This document shows positions 22,641 to 35,755 of a stretch of 64,000 nucleotides of DNA, one piece after another. This DNA is from Lathyrus oleraceus (lineage: Eukaryota; Streptophyta; Magnoliopsida; Fabales; Fabaceae). Position numbers and translations under genes: made by a program. The stretch lies in contig NC_066583.1 in NCBI RefSeq assembly GCF_024323335.1, positions 417,644,031 through 417,708,030 of the forward strand, written 5' to 3'. The notes under the pieces were generated by a model that was not told the origin of the DNA, did no database searches, and worked only from the letters and a program-made list of their open reading frames with translations. Each line of letters starts with the position of its first letter. The stretch's first letter is position 1.

Positions 22641-25600
22641 TGTAAGACCCCAATTTTGACCCCTAAGATCCCTCATGCCATCTCATGGCTTTGCATTAGC
22701 ATTGGGATCACAACTTGGTATCCTACTCACCTATCATTCATTGTGTTTGCAATGAGAGAAATCACCGATCATTTGTGATTGTATCATACTTTTTTTTTTG
22801 TTTACTAACCAAAATCCAAAAATATGTCTAGTGTAGCTTTGTTTCTTTTGTAGGTAGTATGTGTGTCCACCTGTGCCTCATCAAGCTCACAACTAGGGTT
22901 TGAGACCCTCAATGCAAGAGATCAAGCAAGAAAAGGTCCACATTAGTTATAATCATCATATACGTATCCCCATGTTCTTTATTTGTCATTTTGATCAAGA
23001 ATTTATCAAGAGTTTGGAGCTTGTTTGTCAAGAAAGCCCTAATTCATCTAGGTATCTTGTGTGCCTTCTTCAGCAAGTTTCTTCAACATTTGGTAAAATA
23101 TATCAAGATATACTTCATTGTACTTCATCTTAAGCATATATGATCCTCCATGAGCCCCAAAGAGCGAAGAAACTTCAAGTTTGCAAGTTGGTTCAAGGAG
23201 GTTGACTAGAAAAGTCAACTAGTCAAATCTAGGGTTCCTTAGACCCTATCTCCTACAATTTTTGTCATATGAAAATGATTCTAAGATAAATGTTACTCTT
23301 TATGACATTATAAACAAATTTCATGTTGGCATCAAGAGATAATTTTGCATGGAAAGTCATTTTTTATGGTGAAAGATTATAGGTCATTTTGTTTGTGACC
23401 TAGATAGAAGGTCAACTTTGATGTACCACAACTTCCTCAATTTTTATGATATGGATATGATCCAAGTTTCATGATTAATTTCAAGATTTCTTAATCAACT
23501 TTTCTTCTTTGAGAAAGGTCCAATTCCACTTGCAAGGTCATGTTCCATGAGGAAACATTATAGGTCTATTTTGGTCTTCATCATTGAACAAACAATTTTC
23601 TTCAACTTCTAAAATCCATAACGCCATCATGCAAGCTCCAAATGGTGTAAAATTTGTGACCAAATTGAATATTATTGAAAGATCTACAATTTTTAATAAG
23701 TAACCAAAGTCATTTGAAGCTCAGAGAAAAAGTTATTCAAGGTGGAAAAAGAGGTCATTTGACTTTTAACTTAGAAAATTTTCATGTTTGATTCCTCCAA
23801 CTTCAAGGACAAAGTTCATCATGTTCCAAGATTCAAATGGAAAAAGTACCAACATCAAAGTTGTTCCCCGTGATGGTATATTCCAAAGAGTCCAAGATCA
23901 TTTCATTTGGACAAAGATTGAGGTACTTGCACATAGTTTCTTTGCATGGCCCAATTTGGCAAATTTTGAACTCAAATTTTACAAATCTTTGTATGGCTTC
24001 ATGTTATGATCTCAAATCATTTGTGCACGAATTTGGATAGTTTACAATGATCATTTGGGCCTAAACCCATGCCCATGCACCCATGCACATTGAATTACTA
24101 TTTTTGGCCAAAATTTGAGATGGTGTAAAAATGAATTGCATTGCCTATATAATGAGATGCATTACCTCAAAATTGAGGAGAACCCTTGCCCAAGCTCTGC
24201 CCAGCAATCCCATAGCCATATTACATAGAATACCTTGAAGATTTCATTAAAATCAATCTTCTAGTTCAACTTCTGTTTGTGAACTAGAACTCCAAGGATT
24301 CACATCCATTTTGATCATAATAATCACTTGCAAGCAAGAGGAAGAAAGACCAAGTGAAATTGCATCAAGATCGAGCCTCAAAGTTGTTACCCGAAGGTGA
24401 ATTTTCACAAACTTCTCTTCTTCGATTCTCACTCATTTCTTAAGATTTTGGCTTGATTTTTGGTTGACTAAAGTCCTACCAATGTAGGCATTGATAATGA
24501 GTTGCTTTGAGGTTGAATTGAAGCAATTCAGTTTGCATACCTTAATTTTCAACTCCATATTTCTCATTATAGAGTGAGAGTTGGAAAATTTGGAGGTCAT
24601 ATTTGGAATCCTTGTGATTTTCTCTTCAAAATAGTATATGATCCATTTATTTTGGTTAACTTTTGATCTGGCCCAGTTCGGTGGAGTGACCGGAGAAGAT
24701 GACCGGAGCTAGGGCTCCGGTGGTGTGCTGGCGCAGTCCAGACCATCTGATCATGAGACCACATTCTAATATGGTTCATCCATTTGAAATACCACTTGTA
24801 CGCGTGCGTTGACTAAGGCATATGGTGGTTGATACGCGCGTGACCATCAGATATGTCACCTCAGTTAGGGAGGGAGATCTGATGACCCTTGTTTTTTCTG
24901 ATTTATTTTATTTTCCAAATTAATTTTTAAATACCATTTTCTTTTAAAATTCACTATAATTTCAATTTTAATCCAAAAAATATGGGACTACCACCAAAAT
25001 TTCACAAATAATTCCCTCTTCCCATTTCTGAATTAAAATTATTTTTTTGAATTGAGTTTGATATTCTTAGTGAATTTTGTGATTTTTGACTTGTTTTTAA
25101 TTGATTTTAAATACTTATGACTTTCAAGAAATGCCAAAAAAATTAGTCAATGGTCCTTTGACCTTGTTTGACATATGATAAATCCCTTGGCTATTTCTTT
25201 GGTGATTTCAAGGGATTTGAGGTTTTTGACCTTTTAAAATGTATTTTTCTTCATTTAAAAATTGATTTAAATTGTTTTAATTGCTTTAATATTTTTTTGA
25301 GCCATTTTATTGACTTTGTGTTGACTCAACTTCTGTTTGAGCTTGGTCTTGGTTAAACTGGACCTTGACTTGGTCAATACCATTGAATTTAGGGGGTTGA
25401 TGAAGTTTGAACTTCATCCCTCAAGATGAATGAATGGTATTAATCAAGTGAGGTTCATACCTTGATCAATTTGGGATCTCTTTCACTTCACCTTTTCATC
25501 TTCATCTCACTTCTTCCCCTATCCATTTCTTGACCAATGATTTCTCATAGATCAAAATGCTAGTTGATTCGTCAATGACCTTGTGTCAGATGAATCAACA

Positions 25601-25653
25601 TGAGCTTGATTGAGATAAGTCTATTCCCTCTTATTTTTGTGTGTGGTATGTGT
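22641..25653 (+). repeat. Partial LTR, TGTAAGACC family, plus strand
   Basis: Starts TGTAAGACCCCAATTTTGAC with no PPT before it. TATA box CTATATAAT near 24145, about 1.5 kb in. Homology with the LTR at 59272-63988 continues to TTTTTGTGTGTGGTATG, where it stops as a new TGTAGTAACCC element begins. No gene. Contains paired CCGGAG/CTCCGG motifs at 24685-24722. Confidence 0.75.
24145..24153 (+). promoter_or_regulatory. TATA box of partial LTR
   Basis: CTATATAAT at the position conserved in this LTR family. Confidence 0.5.
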
Positions 25654-28600
25654 AGTAACCCAAAATTTTCACCCCCTTTTCGCTTTTCATCTAACCTCTA
25701 ACTTTAGATCCATCTATACTCATTCGTGCCTCATTCACATGCATCATTCATTCATGATTAACACATGCCAACAAACATCATAGATTCAAGATTGTGGTTA
25801 ATGAAAATCAGGCTCTTACTTAGATATTGTGGTTTTCCTCCTCATATGAGTTGAAACCCTATTTGTTTGATTCTTTGGGACCTCAACTCCCGAGGCTTAC
25901 ATCTTAACATTCATATGGATAGCCCCAAATCTTAATTTCGTGCTCTTTTGGATCTTGATTTATGGAGATCACATCATGACATTCATTCATGAATCTAAAA
26001 CCCTAATTCTTGAGTTTATAATTTATTAATCTCATAAGCTTTCATTTATCCATCCAAAATCCTAATCCATTGGGAAGAGGCTCTTGGCATACATACTTGC
26101 TGAGGATTTCCTTTAGTTCAAGGCTTTGCGTAGACAACCATCCATAGAGTACTTGCAAGATTCATATGCATTTGATTCATGTTGCATTGGTGCACGAATC
26201 TCTTGGTCCTTGGTTTTTCATTTACAGGTCATTCACTCTGGATTCACTTGTGTGCATTGGCCTTTGGATCAGTTGCAATCATTTTACTTAGTAAGTTTTA
26301 AAGGCCATATGAGTCATTTGTTTCATTTAAACCATGTCATTATTCATTCGAGGCCATGATTGTATTACAAGTCCTTACATCTCCATCAAACAATGCAAAG
26401 CCCAATTCCTAATCAACTGTTGACTTTTTGGTCAATAAGTTGATCAAAGTCAACCATCATCTATAACGTACCTTCAAGCCCATGACCATTCGGTTTTGTT
26501 CAAGTTATTACTTGGTCTAACAAGCCAAGTCATTCTATTTTTTTACTAACTTTTGGACCTAAACTTATGTTCATTCTTCATTTCATCTTATTCCTCAACT
26601 ACGAACTATTCTTTTAAAATCCCATAGGATTGATTCCATTTAGCTTTCCATATTTCATTTAATGCAATTTCTAATTCCCATATTCATTCCATGATGAGCA
26701 CTTTCACATTCAACTTCGATTAACATTTCAAAACTTTTTCAAACTAATTTTAAGTTAACTTAAAACTATTTTAACATTTATCTCTTCAGGCCTTTAAAAT
26801 CATTTGGCATTAACTTTCCAAAACCCTTTTGATTGACTTTTAAATCCCTTTCCCTTATTGGCCTTTTACTGAAGAATGTTATGTCCATGCGCTTTCTTCA
26901 TGGGCAAGGCTATAGAACCAGATGGACTACTCCAATCTTTACCTCTTCTCGGGGAAAACAATCTCACTTGGACGTGCAAAGGATTGCCGTTTTGAAATAG
27001 CCGAGAGTTTCTTATATTAAGGGGCTACATATAACTAGTATAGAGGTTGCTAAAGCATTAATTGATCTTGTGATATGACACGAAATTCCAAGCCAATTAA
27101 CTGTGACAAAAAATGTTTTTGTCCTGTGATTTTGGAAAGGATGTAAACTCAAACGTGGACATACTTATACGGTGGCTTTGAAATTGGAGATTGGGCTAAT
27201 CCTTTAACTAACAATGAAGATGAACACATTTATGCTACACTTGGGGAGGGCTTTGCAAAAATTCCTCTCGTAAGTGATAACTATCCGAGCATACCAATTT
27301 CTTTGCATATGTGCTTTTATCTAAACTCATTTACTTGTACTTCGGTGAGGTATCAATCGGCACATGTAGCAAGGCATTTAACAAGCATAACAAAATTAGC
27401 ATTCTCAATCACAAGCTAATTTCCAATTAACCAAAACAAAATGTTTCTAACATAACCTCTAACAATTAACCATCACCAATGAAAATTGAAACAATGAAAA
27501 AATGCATCAATGAAAAAATGCATCGATATAACTACGAAATCATGCACAATTCTAAGTTACACCCAAAAAAAGATGTCCCCTCTAAGCCCCACCGAAGATT
27601 CCGACGATCTTCCGACGCCGACGACATTCCGTTCGGCACCATTTGGTGGTTTATCTACGCCGGATTTTCTTGTCTTCTTGATACATTTGCCATTATCGTG
27701 CCTGGACTCACCCTTGGCGGTTCTTCCACTAAAAAAAAAGCTGCTGCCATTTTCTCTGTTCTTCCAAAAAAAAAAATCCTCCAACCGAGCCTAAAAAATT
27801 CTGCCATAGCAGAACCTTCCATCTGAACATACACTAAACCTGCACCTTCCAAACGTCAATAACATCGGTTAAATAAATATTCAAAATTTGCCAAGTAGCT
27901 TGGCATTTACACAACAAATCATGGTAGTAAGTATCAACCCCATTCAGGAAGACATCACACTACGGTCAGTCCAACCAAGGGGAGCAGCCTGTGCATATGC
28001 GTCTTATCGTAACAATAATTCACCATATACGATCCTGTAACAACACCAACCGAAATTATCTAATTGAAACATCAAATCAGAATTTCGCACTTAACACATA
28101 AAATAATGACCAATCTCAATTCGCACCATTAAATTAACAAATTAACACTTTGACCAACACTAACACATATTCATATTCATAATTGAAGTCGGTTTAACCA
28201 ACCTGACTAACTCAACATTCTAACTTCCAATTACTTAATTAAAAAAAACCAATAAACGGGCGCTGCACTCATCCAGCTAACTTGCAAATACTAACATAAG
28301 CAAAGCTTCAACTACTAACTAATGCTAACAGTTGAATTTTCAACTAACTATGTCCAACAAAACATCAATCTCTAACTGAACTGCACCTATCAACTCAAAA
28401 AATAACCAATCTGCATAAATTCATTCATTGCAATGCATAGATTAAACATTCAACAATACTCACTTAACAGGATTGGTTTGCATAAACTAATATCAACATC
28501 AAATCAATGCACACGAGACCATTTTACAAGTTCCAATTACTACTTAATTAATAATAGCAATTAACGCCAAGCTATCTCGTAACAGTCCCAACAATTGGCA

Positions 28601-29984
28601 GCTAACAAGTTTCAGCAGAAATTGAATTAAAAAGAAACCATTCATCACTAATGCAGTCTTGCAATAATGCTCACTAATTGAGTTGTTCCTAACAGCTATG
28701 CTTAATAGATCCTCGTGCAGAAATGAGCTACCTAGCCGTTCTAATTGCTCATTATAACCTTTACTAGCAAATTAACCAAAATCGGTATTTTAGAGAATAT
28801 TACCTGCACTAGCAAGTCATCATGTTGATCCTTAACAGCCACTTCCACAAACGACACATGACATGCAACCCGTAAATGGAAATTTCAAAGTTAACAAAAA
28901 TCTGCAGTTCGAAGCAAAACCAGTTCAGCAAGTTATCTCTACGATCCATTAACACATCACATGTCCTCAATGCAACCCGTAACCTGCATTAACCAGTCAT
29001 AACATTTGATTAACTAACAATAAGAAACTAACATTTTCATAACATAAAACTAATATTTCACTCTAACTTTCAACTAACTCAAAAGAGACTAACTCCTAAC
29101 TAACTTTCTAACAGAAGTGACAACTAACAAAAATTTAAACTAACGTAACAATTTTTATACTCACAGAATAACTAACTGACATGATTGTCCAAAGGGATGC
29201 TCTAATCGGTTAGGATGAGTGCTCTATATAAACACCTCAAGCCTCATTCTGAGGATTTTTTGTAGACACCAATCTTCTTCTTCAATAACTTCAACGCCTT
29301 CATCTTTCTTCATGCCCAAAAGAATCCAATCTTCTTCACTGTCATAAATCCAATTTCCTTCCCTGTCAAAAGCCTCATCAACCCTCTCAATCTTCCTTGA
29401 GGAACCTGCAAACAGAACCTTCAACAAGCTTCTCGCCGTCCTCTCCCTCCTGTCTCTTGGTTCGCAACTCCAAATCCGCAAAACGCAATCTCGTATTACA
29501 GAATTCACGCATCAACAATCAGTTCATCAAGAAGTCAAACAAACACAATCTCGCGTTTCCGCACAATTCGACGCAACAATAACAGAAGAATTTGCGTTTC
29601 CACATTTTCCCTTGTTCGTACATACGACGACGGTGAGCTGATTTCGACGAAAGCGATGTTGTACTGGATTCGAGTGGGTCTTATTGCCTATGTCAATGCG
29701 AGCCATGATTGGTTGACGAACGGTGAATCCGCGAAAACACCATCAAACCGCGAAAACACCATCAAACCGCGATAGCGATGGTTGAACGCATGGGAAGGAA
29801 GACACGACGATTCGGTTGAAGATTGTGTATCGGCTGTTCCCTCATGGTGGCGCGGAGAACACATTTGAACCCTATCGATGTGAACGCAGTGAAACCGAAA
29901 CACGTTGTGGCGAGCTTCCATGCAGAAGCGTTCCCGTTCCTTTTCCTTTCAGGCAGGTGCATAGCTTGAAGGCGATTGGAAGAC
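25654..29984 (+). repeat. Probable start of a very long LTR, left of the MULE
   Basis: Begins TGTAGTAACCCAAAATTTTC at the break in the previous LTR. No gene is recognised. 26880-27300 shows faint coding-like stretches without a clear family. 28100-29200 is rich in AACTAA. TATA-like CTATATAAAC lies at 29223-29232. Right of the MULE the sequence carries R-U5 hallmarks (40915-45187), so both sides probably form one LTR of about 7.4 kb once inserts are removed. That joining is inference. Confidence 0.45.
29223..29232 (+). promoter_or_regulatory. Possible TATA box
   Basis: CTATATAAAC about 40 bp before a C/T-rich stretch, in the likely promoter part of the long LTR. Confidence 0.4.
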
Positions 29985-30129
29985 GAAAATTTTAACTTGT
30001 AGTTAGCTCCATACCCCTATAAAATTTTAAAAATTCTCATTCTATCCTTAAGTGGTTTTAATTAATTTACCATTTCATTTTTACCATTCAGTTGAAAATT
30101 TCAGAAATTACACTTTCACACCCCTCGCA

Positions 30130-30410
30130 TCGGAACTCCTGCAAAAAGACTTCCGATATGTATTTTTCCCAAACCGGAAGACTTCAAGAATGAGTTCCGG
30201 AACACATAAATCAATGAACCGGAACACTTCATGAAAGAGTTCCGGTTCAACCAGAAAAAATTTACAAAACCGGAACACTTCTTGAAAGAGTTCCGGTGAA
30301 CAAATTTATACATACCGAAACTTTTTGGAGAAGTGTTCCGGTTTGTATTATATGTGTTCCGGAACTCTTTCATGGAGTGTTCCGGTTCGCTTTTTTTATT
30401 TTTATTTTAT
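30130..30410. repeat. Subterminal hairpin array, left end of MULE
   Basis: At least four ~30-bp inverted repeats of form (A)CCGGAA(C/G)(A/T)CTT ... AAG(A/T)(G/C)TTCCGG, for example ACCGGAACACTTC with GAAAGAGTTCCGGT around 30218-30246. A mirror array lies at the right end. Confidence 0.8.
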
Positions 30411-31440
30411 TTTGCAGGAATGGAAAATCTTCCCCAAATATGTGTAGATACTACTGATGCGTTTATGACGACGGAAAGATTTGGTACACGAGAAGAGGTT
30501 ATCAGATGGATTAAAGAGGTTGGAATCGATAATAAAGTAACTGTTATTATCAGACGTTCAGATATTGAAACGGGGAAGAGAGAGAAGTAACAAAATAATA
30601 TTTGGTTGTGATAAAGATGGGAAACACAAGATTAGTGATAGTGGTACCCAAAGTGCGTCCAAGAAATGTGGATGCCCATTTAAAATCAGGTCGACTCCGG
30701 CGAAAGATGGATCTGGTTGGAAGATTGATGTAAATTGTGGATTACATAATCATGGTTTACCTGATAGATTAGAAGGTCATTCGTTTATTGGTAGGTTGAC
30801 CACAGATGAGAAGCAACATGTCGTTGATTTGGCAAAGAGACATGTAGCACCTAGACACATATTGCTTTCCTTGCAAGACAATTATCCTGAGAATGTCACT
30901 CGAATTACGCAAGTATACAAGCATAAGAGTGTGATACAAAAAGAGATAAGAGGTCCTAGGAGTGAGATACAACATCTGTTTAAACTTATTGAGGATGCAG
31001 GGTATGTGTATTGGAGTAGAAAAAAGGATGACTCGGAAGTGGTGAGAGAGATATTTTGGACACATCCTGATTCAGTTAAGTTGTTGAATATTTTTTCGAT
31101 TGTGTTAGTTATGGATAGCACCTACAAGACAAACAAATATAGACAACCTTTGTTTGAAATTGTTGGCATGACATCGACCGAGTTGACTTTTGCTGTTGGA
31201 TTTGCGTATATGGAGTCTGAGCAAACAGAGAATTTTTGATGGGTATTGGAGAAATTAAAAGAGTTGTTTGTGAAGAAAGACATGTGTCCACAAGTGATTT
31301 TGACAGATAGAGATCTTGCTTTGATGAAAGCAATTGAAATTGTGTTTCCCAGCTCGATTAATTTGCTATGTAGATTTCACATTAACAAAAACGTTGGTGC
31401 CAAATGCAAACAACATGTGGTGAATGACCTGCAAAAGACG

Positions 31441-31510
31441 TGTAACACCCCAAAATTTGCCCTCCTCATTCATGCATTCATTTTTAGGTCATTTAACATT
31501 TCATATTGCA
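31441..31510 (+). repeat. 5' LTR remnant (70 bp)
   Basis: Identical to the first 70 bp of the LTR at 35473, ending in CATATTGCAT, then switches directly to internal coding sequence. Confidence 0.9.
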
Positions 31511-31641
31511 TAGCTGCAGATGAAGACAAGGCTGACAACGACTGTGACTTAGATAGCTGGATTCGCCCGTGTGTCCCAGGAGAAAAGCTCGACAATTGGT
31601 CGTCTGAAAAAGTCGTCCGGTTTACTCTACTGAAGGAGTAA
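31511..31641 (+). pseudogene. Gag-pro tail fragment
   Basis: Reads DEDKADNDCDLDSW, then RPCVPGEKLDNW and a stop at 31639-31641. This is the segment just before the intron-like spacer, equivalent to the end of the ORF at 4804-6096. Confidence 0.7.
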
Positions 31642-31920
31642 TTTTTATTGTTTTCCTTTTATCACATGCATAATAAAGTCTTACACTTTGACCAAGGTGT
31701 AATGACTCATCTGTAGGGTCATCCATTTAGTTACATTTCGCAATTATTTTCATCATCAATAAAGGACAGCTTTTGCAAACAATTTTGTGTTCTCTTTCTT
31801 TCAATTATTTTTACTTTTACAAAAACGGCAATGTTTCTTTTTCATGTTTCTTTTTCGTTTTTCTTTCCAAAAAACACCTCGTAAAACTGATCACCCGAAT
31901 CTCACTGCTAACGACACTGC
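31642..31920 (+). other. Intron-like spacer
   Basis: A/T-rich, non-coding, equivalent to 6097-6384. Confidence 0.5.
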
Positions 31921-32404
31921 TATGGCCAAGTATGACTTCGACAGTCCTATCTTTCAAGCCGAAGAAGGGGCTGAGGAAGATTGTGAATTGCCTGAGGAGT
32001 TAGCCAGGTTGTTGAAACAGGAAGACCGAGCTATTACACCTTATCAGGAAGTGATTGAGACCGTCAACATTGGTACCGAGGACGACAAGAAAGAGATCAA
32101 GATTGGGGCCAGTCTACAGGCCGAGAGGAAAAGACCGTTGATCATGTACTTGACTGTGTTAGAAATGTCAATGGGTTGTGTGCTCGGTCAGCATGACGAG
32201 TCAGGTCGAAAAGAGCATGCAATATACTACCTTAGCAAAAAGTTTACCGACTGTGAACAAAGATACTCGTTGCTCGAGAAAACTTGTTGCGCTTTGGCAT
32301 GGGCTGCTCGCCGACTAAGACAGTATATGTTGACTCACACGACTCTATTGATATCAAAGATGGATCAAGTCAAGTATATTTTTGAAAAGCCAGCAGGGAT
32401 GCTA
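31921..32404 (+). pseudogene. Pre-RT segment fused to RNase H
   Basis: One open frame: FQAEEGAEEDCELPEELARL, then GASLQAERKRPLIMYLTV, where nearly all RT has been deleted, then the RT-linked RNase H region (GCVLGQHDE, YYLSKKFTDCE, LEKTCCALAWAARRLRQYM). A frameshift near 32395 ends the frame. No catalytic YVDD box remains. Confidence 0.8.
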
Positions 32405-32735
32405 GGTGGCAAATGATGCTGACAGAGTATGACATCCAATACACTTCACAAAAAGCCATCAGAGGAAGTGTCTTGTCAGACTATCTTGCCGCACATCCGA
32501 TTGATGATTACCAACCTATGAGGTTCGACTTTCCTGATGAGGACATCATGTTTCTCAAATCGAAAGATTGTGAGGAACCACTCCCGGAGGAAGGGCCTGA
32601 CCCTGAATCCAAATGGATTATGATGTTTGATGGGGCGGTCAACGTCAATGATCACGGAGTTGGTGCAGTGTTGATCACACCGGAGGGGGTTCATATGCCA
32701 TTTTGTGCCAGAATAACTTTTCCCTGCACCAACAA
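32405..32735 (+). pseudogene. Partial second (archaeal-type) RNase H
   Basis: MLTEYDIQYTSQKAIRGSVL, FDFPDEDIMFLKSKDCEEPL, MFDGAVNVNDHGVGAVLITP and PCTNNEA are visible, then the frame jumps to the integrase end. Two RNase H domains are an Ogre hallmark. Confidence 0.75.
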
Positions 32736-33079
32736 TGAAGCCGGACGAAGCAGAATGGGTCCGTTCTCGATACAATCAGCTAAGCCTAGTTGAGGAAAAG
32801 AGACTAGCAGCTATATGCCATGGCCAACTATATCAGGGACGGACGAAGAGAGCGTTTGATCAGAAAGTGCGCCCTCGGGAGTATCGAGTCGGTGAATTAG
32901 TACTCAAAAGAATTCTTCCTCCCAACACAGATCATAGGGGCAAATGGACACCGAACAACGAGGGTCCATACGTGGTTAAAAGATTTTTCTCTGGCGGAGC
33001 TCTAATTCTAACAACCATGGATGGCGAAGACTTCCCGTCCCCTGTCAACTCAGACGCAGTTAAAAAATACTTCGCATAA
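32736..33079 (+). pseudogene. Integrase C-terminal fragment
   Basis: DEAEWVRSRYNQLSLVEEKR, ICHGQLYQGRTKRAFDQKV, GKWTPNNEGPYVVKRFFSGG and VNSDAVKKYFA to the natural stop at 33077-33079. The zinc-binding and DDE core are deleted; the junction with the RNase H fragment lies in GAAGC-containing sequence at about 32737-32752. Confidence 0.8.
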
Positions 33080-34600
33080 AATAGACCCGCTGGAAAGTAA
33101 AAAGAATAATCCAGGCAAAAAAGGGGCATCCCGACGAACCAAAAAAAAAGAATGAAGAGGTTCGGGCAAAAATTAGGGATATAAAAATAAAAAAATATAC
33201 ACCCGGTGAGTCGAAAACCCGAAAGGGCGGCTCAGGAAAAAAAGGGTATCCCGGTGGATTGAAAATCCAAAAGGGCGGTCCACGTAAAAGTTAGGGAATA
33301 AGCGAATGACTGCGATCTGAGTTCATCCGTGTTATATCACCGTTTCATTCAATCCGGCAATCTTCGAAGGTAAAAGATCGACTAATCATCCACTTCAGAA
33401 AGCAAGATGAGCAGAGCGTCTTGAGGACATACGAGTCATAGCAGAGTCGAAACTCGGTGGGACCCCGTTTCCACATTGCCATTAGGATAGTTTCTCTTGT
33501 TGAATTTATAGCGATCGCCTCTTTCCAGGGATCAGCTTCCTGATGTACTCGCCTATTCCTGACACAAATTTTTCAACCAACAAAAGTCGAATAATTCAGT
33601 TAAAAAGCCTCTTTACTTTTCATTTATCAGTTTGTTTGCAAAAGATGTCTGAATTCTTGAGAAAACATATTGCATCTGAATGTAATGGTGGCTTTTGCAG
33701 ATGACTTGCGCAGGAAAACAGTCAAAATTGCTTTGAATGTGCTTAATCCCGGACGGTGAATTCAAACCGAGTAATTCCCCCGGGGCATACGTGTATTTTT
33801 TGGTTACAGGTCACAGGAACCGGATGCCAAGCCGTGAATCCCCATCCCTAAGCGGTTGACAAAGTCTATCCTCAGCAGAGCCTATCCCCAGTAGAGTTTA
33901 CAATATCCATACTGTATATCCCCAGCGGAATTGTCAGTACCAGACTGTATCTTCCCAGCAACAGCGGAGTAGTTGCATACCCAACAGACAAGAGGGTGGT
34001 GTTCCCAGTGTTCATCTCGTCCCCAGCAGATTATTTCTAACAGATTTGTTTTAATCCCCAGCCTGAGGACGATTAGCAAGTTCATATCCCCAGCAAAGGT
34101 CGATTCCTATGACATTTCCCCAGGAAGTGCTTTCCTCACAGACTCTCCTCGCAGAGCCTCGCCAATCAAAGTTTCCATAGTTGATACTCCCCAGCAAGGT
34201 CAACTTTTCAAAAAAGGCCGATTTATTTTCGGTGGCTCCCCGGTCCCGGCAGACGGATCGTTCCCCACAGAGCATTCAAGGATTGATACAGCGATCCGTT
34301 CCCTACCAGAGTTGCTTCCCCAAGCAGATTTCTTTTTTCTTTTGCACCATGCATAACATTTGCATTTGCATTTTCATGCATATCAAACATACACATAAGC
34401 TGATAAACAGGTTCTTCAAAGCAGACTGAAAAATTACTTTACAACCAAAGTCATGAGATTCGGCTAGAGGATCAAGTGTGTGTGTGATCCAGCATGAGGG
34501 TCATTTCGAAGATTCAACCTGAGAATCGTTTTCCAGAGATCCAGCCTGAGGGTCTTTTCGAAGATTCAGCTAGAGAGTCGACTACGAGCGTTATTTCCCC
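33080..34600 (+). other. Post-pol non-coding region with CCCCAGC repeats
   Basis: 33085-33300 repeats the GGCATCCCG/CCGAAAGGGCGG signature seen at 8190-8400. 33860-34330 is rich in (T)CCCCAGC(A/G); 34490-34600 repeats CCAGCCTGAGGGTC-like units. No gene. Confidence 0.6.
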
Positions 34601-34849
34601 AGCAAGCCAGCTGGTGGAATAGATTGACAGCTCAACAGAAAATCAACCTACAAGAGGATCCAGCCCGCGGATCACATTAAAAAAACAAAGTCTAATCGAA
34701 GAGTCGTTATAACATGTTCTAGCCTGAAGAATATGTACGAAGCCCAAAAGTGGGATATTCTCGAAGCTGCATATCTAACATGAAGACTGTAGATTTCGAA
34801 AGAGGGTCAACCAGCGCATGCCCCAGATGCGAGATCCTGATGATGGGAA

Positions 34850-35310
34850 TTTATCATCAAAACAATCCAGATCTAGCCAGAAGATCAAAGTCAGGTCTAG
34901 CCCGAAGACCGGAAATAGATTCAGCCAGAGAATCAAAACTATTCAGATCTAGCCAGAAGATCGAAGAAGATCTAGCCAGAAGATCGAAATAGATTCAGCC
35001 AGAGAATCGAAACAATTCAGATCTAGTCAGAAGATCGAAGTAGATTCAGCCAGAGAATCAAAGGAAATAGATTCAGCCAGAGAATCGAAACAAAGGAGAT
35101 CTAGCCAGAAGATCGAAGAAGATCTAGCCAGAAGATCGAAGAAGATCTAGCCAAAAGATCGAAGAAGATCTAGCCAGAAGATTGAAACCGTATCCATCAC
35201 GAGGATCAAAATTAACATCCAACCAGAGGACTAAATTGAGTATAGATTCAGCCAGAGGATCGAAACTCCAGATTAAGTCAGAAGACTGATTCAGACTCAG
35301 CCAGAGGATC
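34850..35310 (+). repeat. Tandem array of ~21-22 bp units
   Basis: Interleaved units GATCTAGCCAGAAGATCGAA and GATTCAGCCAGAGAATCGAA, about twenty in all, GATC/GATT and GATC/AATC arms partly self-complementary. A second, unrelated example of 3'-region tandem repeats in an Ogre-like element. Confidence 0.88.
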
Positions 35311-35460
35311 GGAAGAGAAATAAACAGCGCGGTGTATTTCAGCATTTTGTGGTGTTCTCGGAGCGCAAATTTTCGGTCTGTCTTTGGTATTCAATCACAG
35401 CTCACCCTGTTTGTCTGATAAGCTGTTCGCTTTCATCCTGCTCGGGTTAGCTGATGACTG

Positions 35461-35472
35461 AATAGGGGCAGC
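35461..35472 (+). other. Polypurine tract
   Basis: AATAGGGGCAGC directly before the LTR start TGTAACACC. Confidence 0.85.
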
Positions 35473-35745
35473 TGTAACACCCCAAAATTTGCCCTCCTCA
35501 TTCATGCATTCATTTTTAGGTCATTTAACATTTCATATTGCATTTCATCATGTCAATCAGAATCAGATCCAAGAAACTTTTCTTTTTTAGAAAAAAAAAC
35601 GAAAAAGAAAAACAAAAAAAAGAAAAAAACGAAGAAAAAAAATAACAAAAAAAATTAATTAATTAATTAAATAAATAATTAAATAAAAAGAAAAAATCTC
35701 TGACTTGGACCTCTCTCAAAAGCCCACTAAGCTACCAATATTAGG

Positions 35746-35755
35746 TTATAAATAC
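35746..35755 (+). promoter_or_regulatory. TATA box of nested LTR
   Basis: TTATAAATAC about 270 bp into the LTR, followed about 30 bp later by CAAAAGCCACACAG, a plausible transcription start. Confidence 0.65.

Noticed and set aside
27479..27826. 115-codon + frame and minus-strand overlaps
   Set aside because: Low-complexity, K/S/P-rich, overlapping open frames on both strands, no family recognised.
34850..35310. CRISPR-like spaced repeats
   Set aside because: Units are contiguous with no unique spacers and this is plant nuclear DNA.
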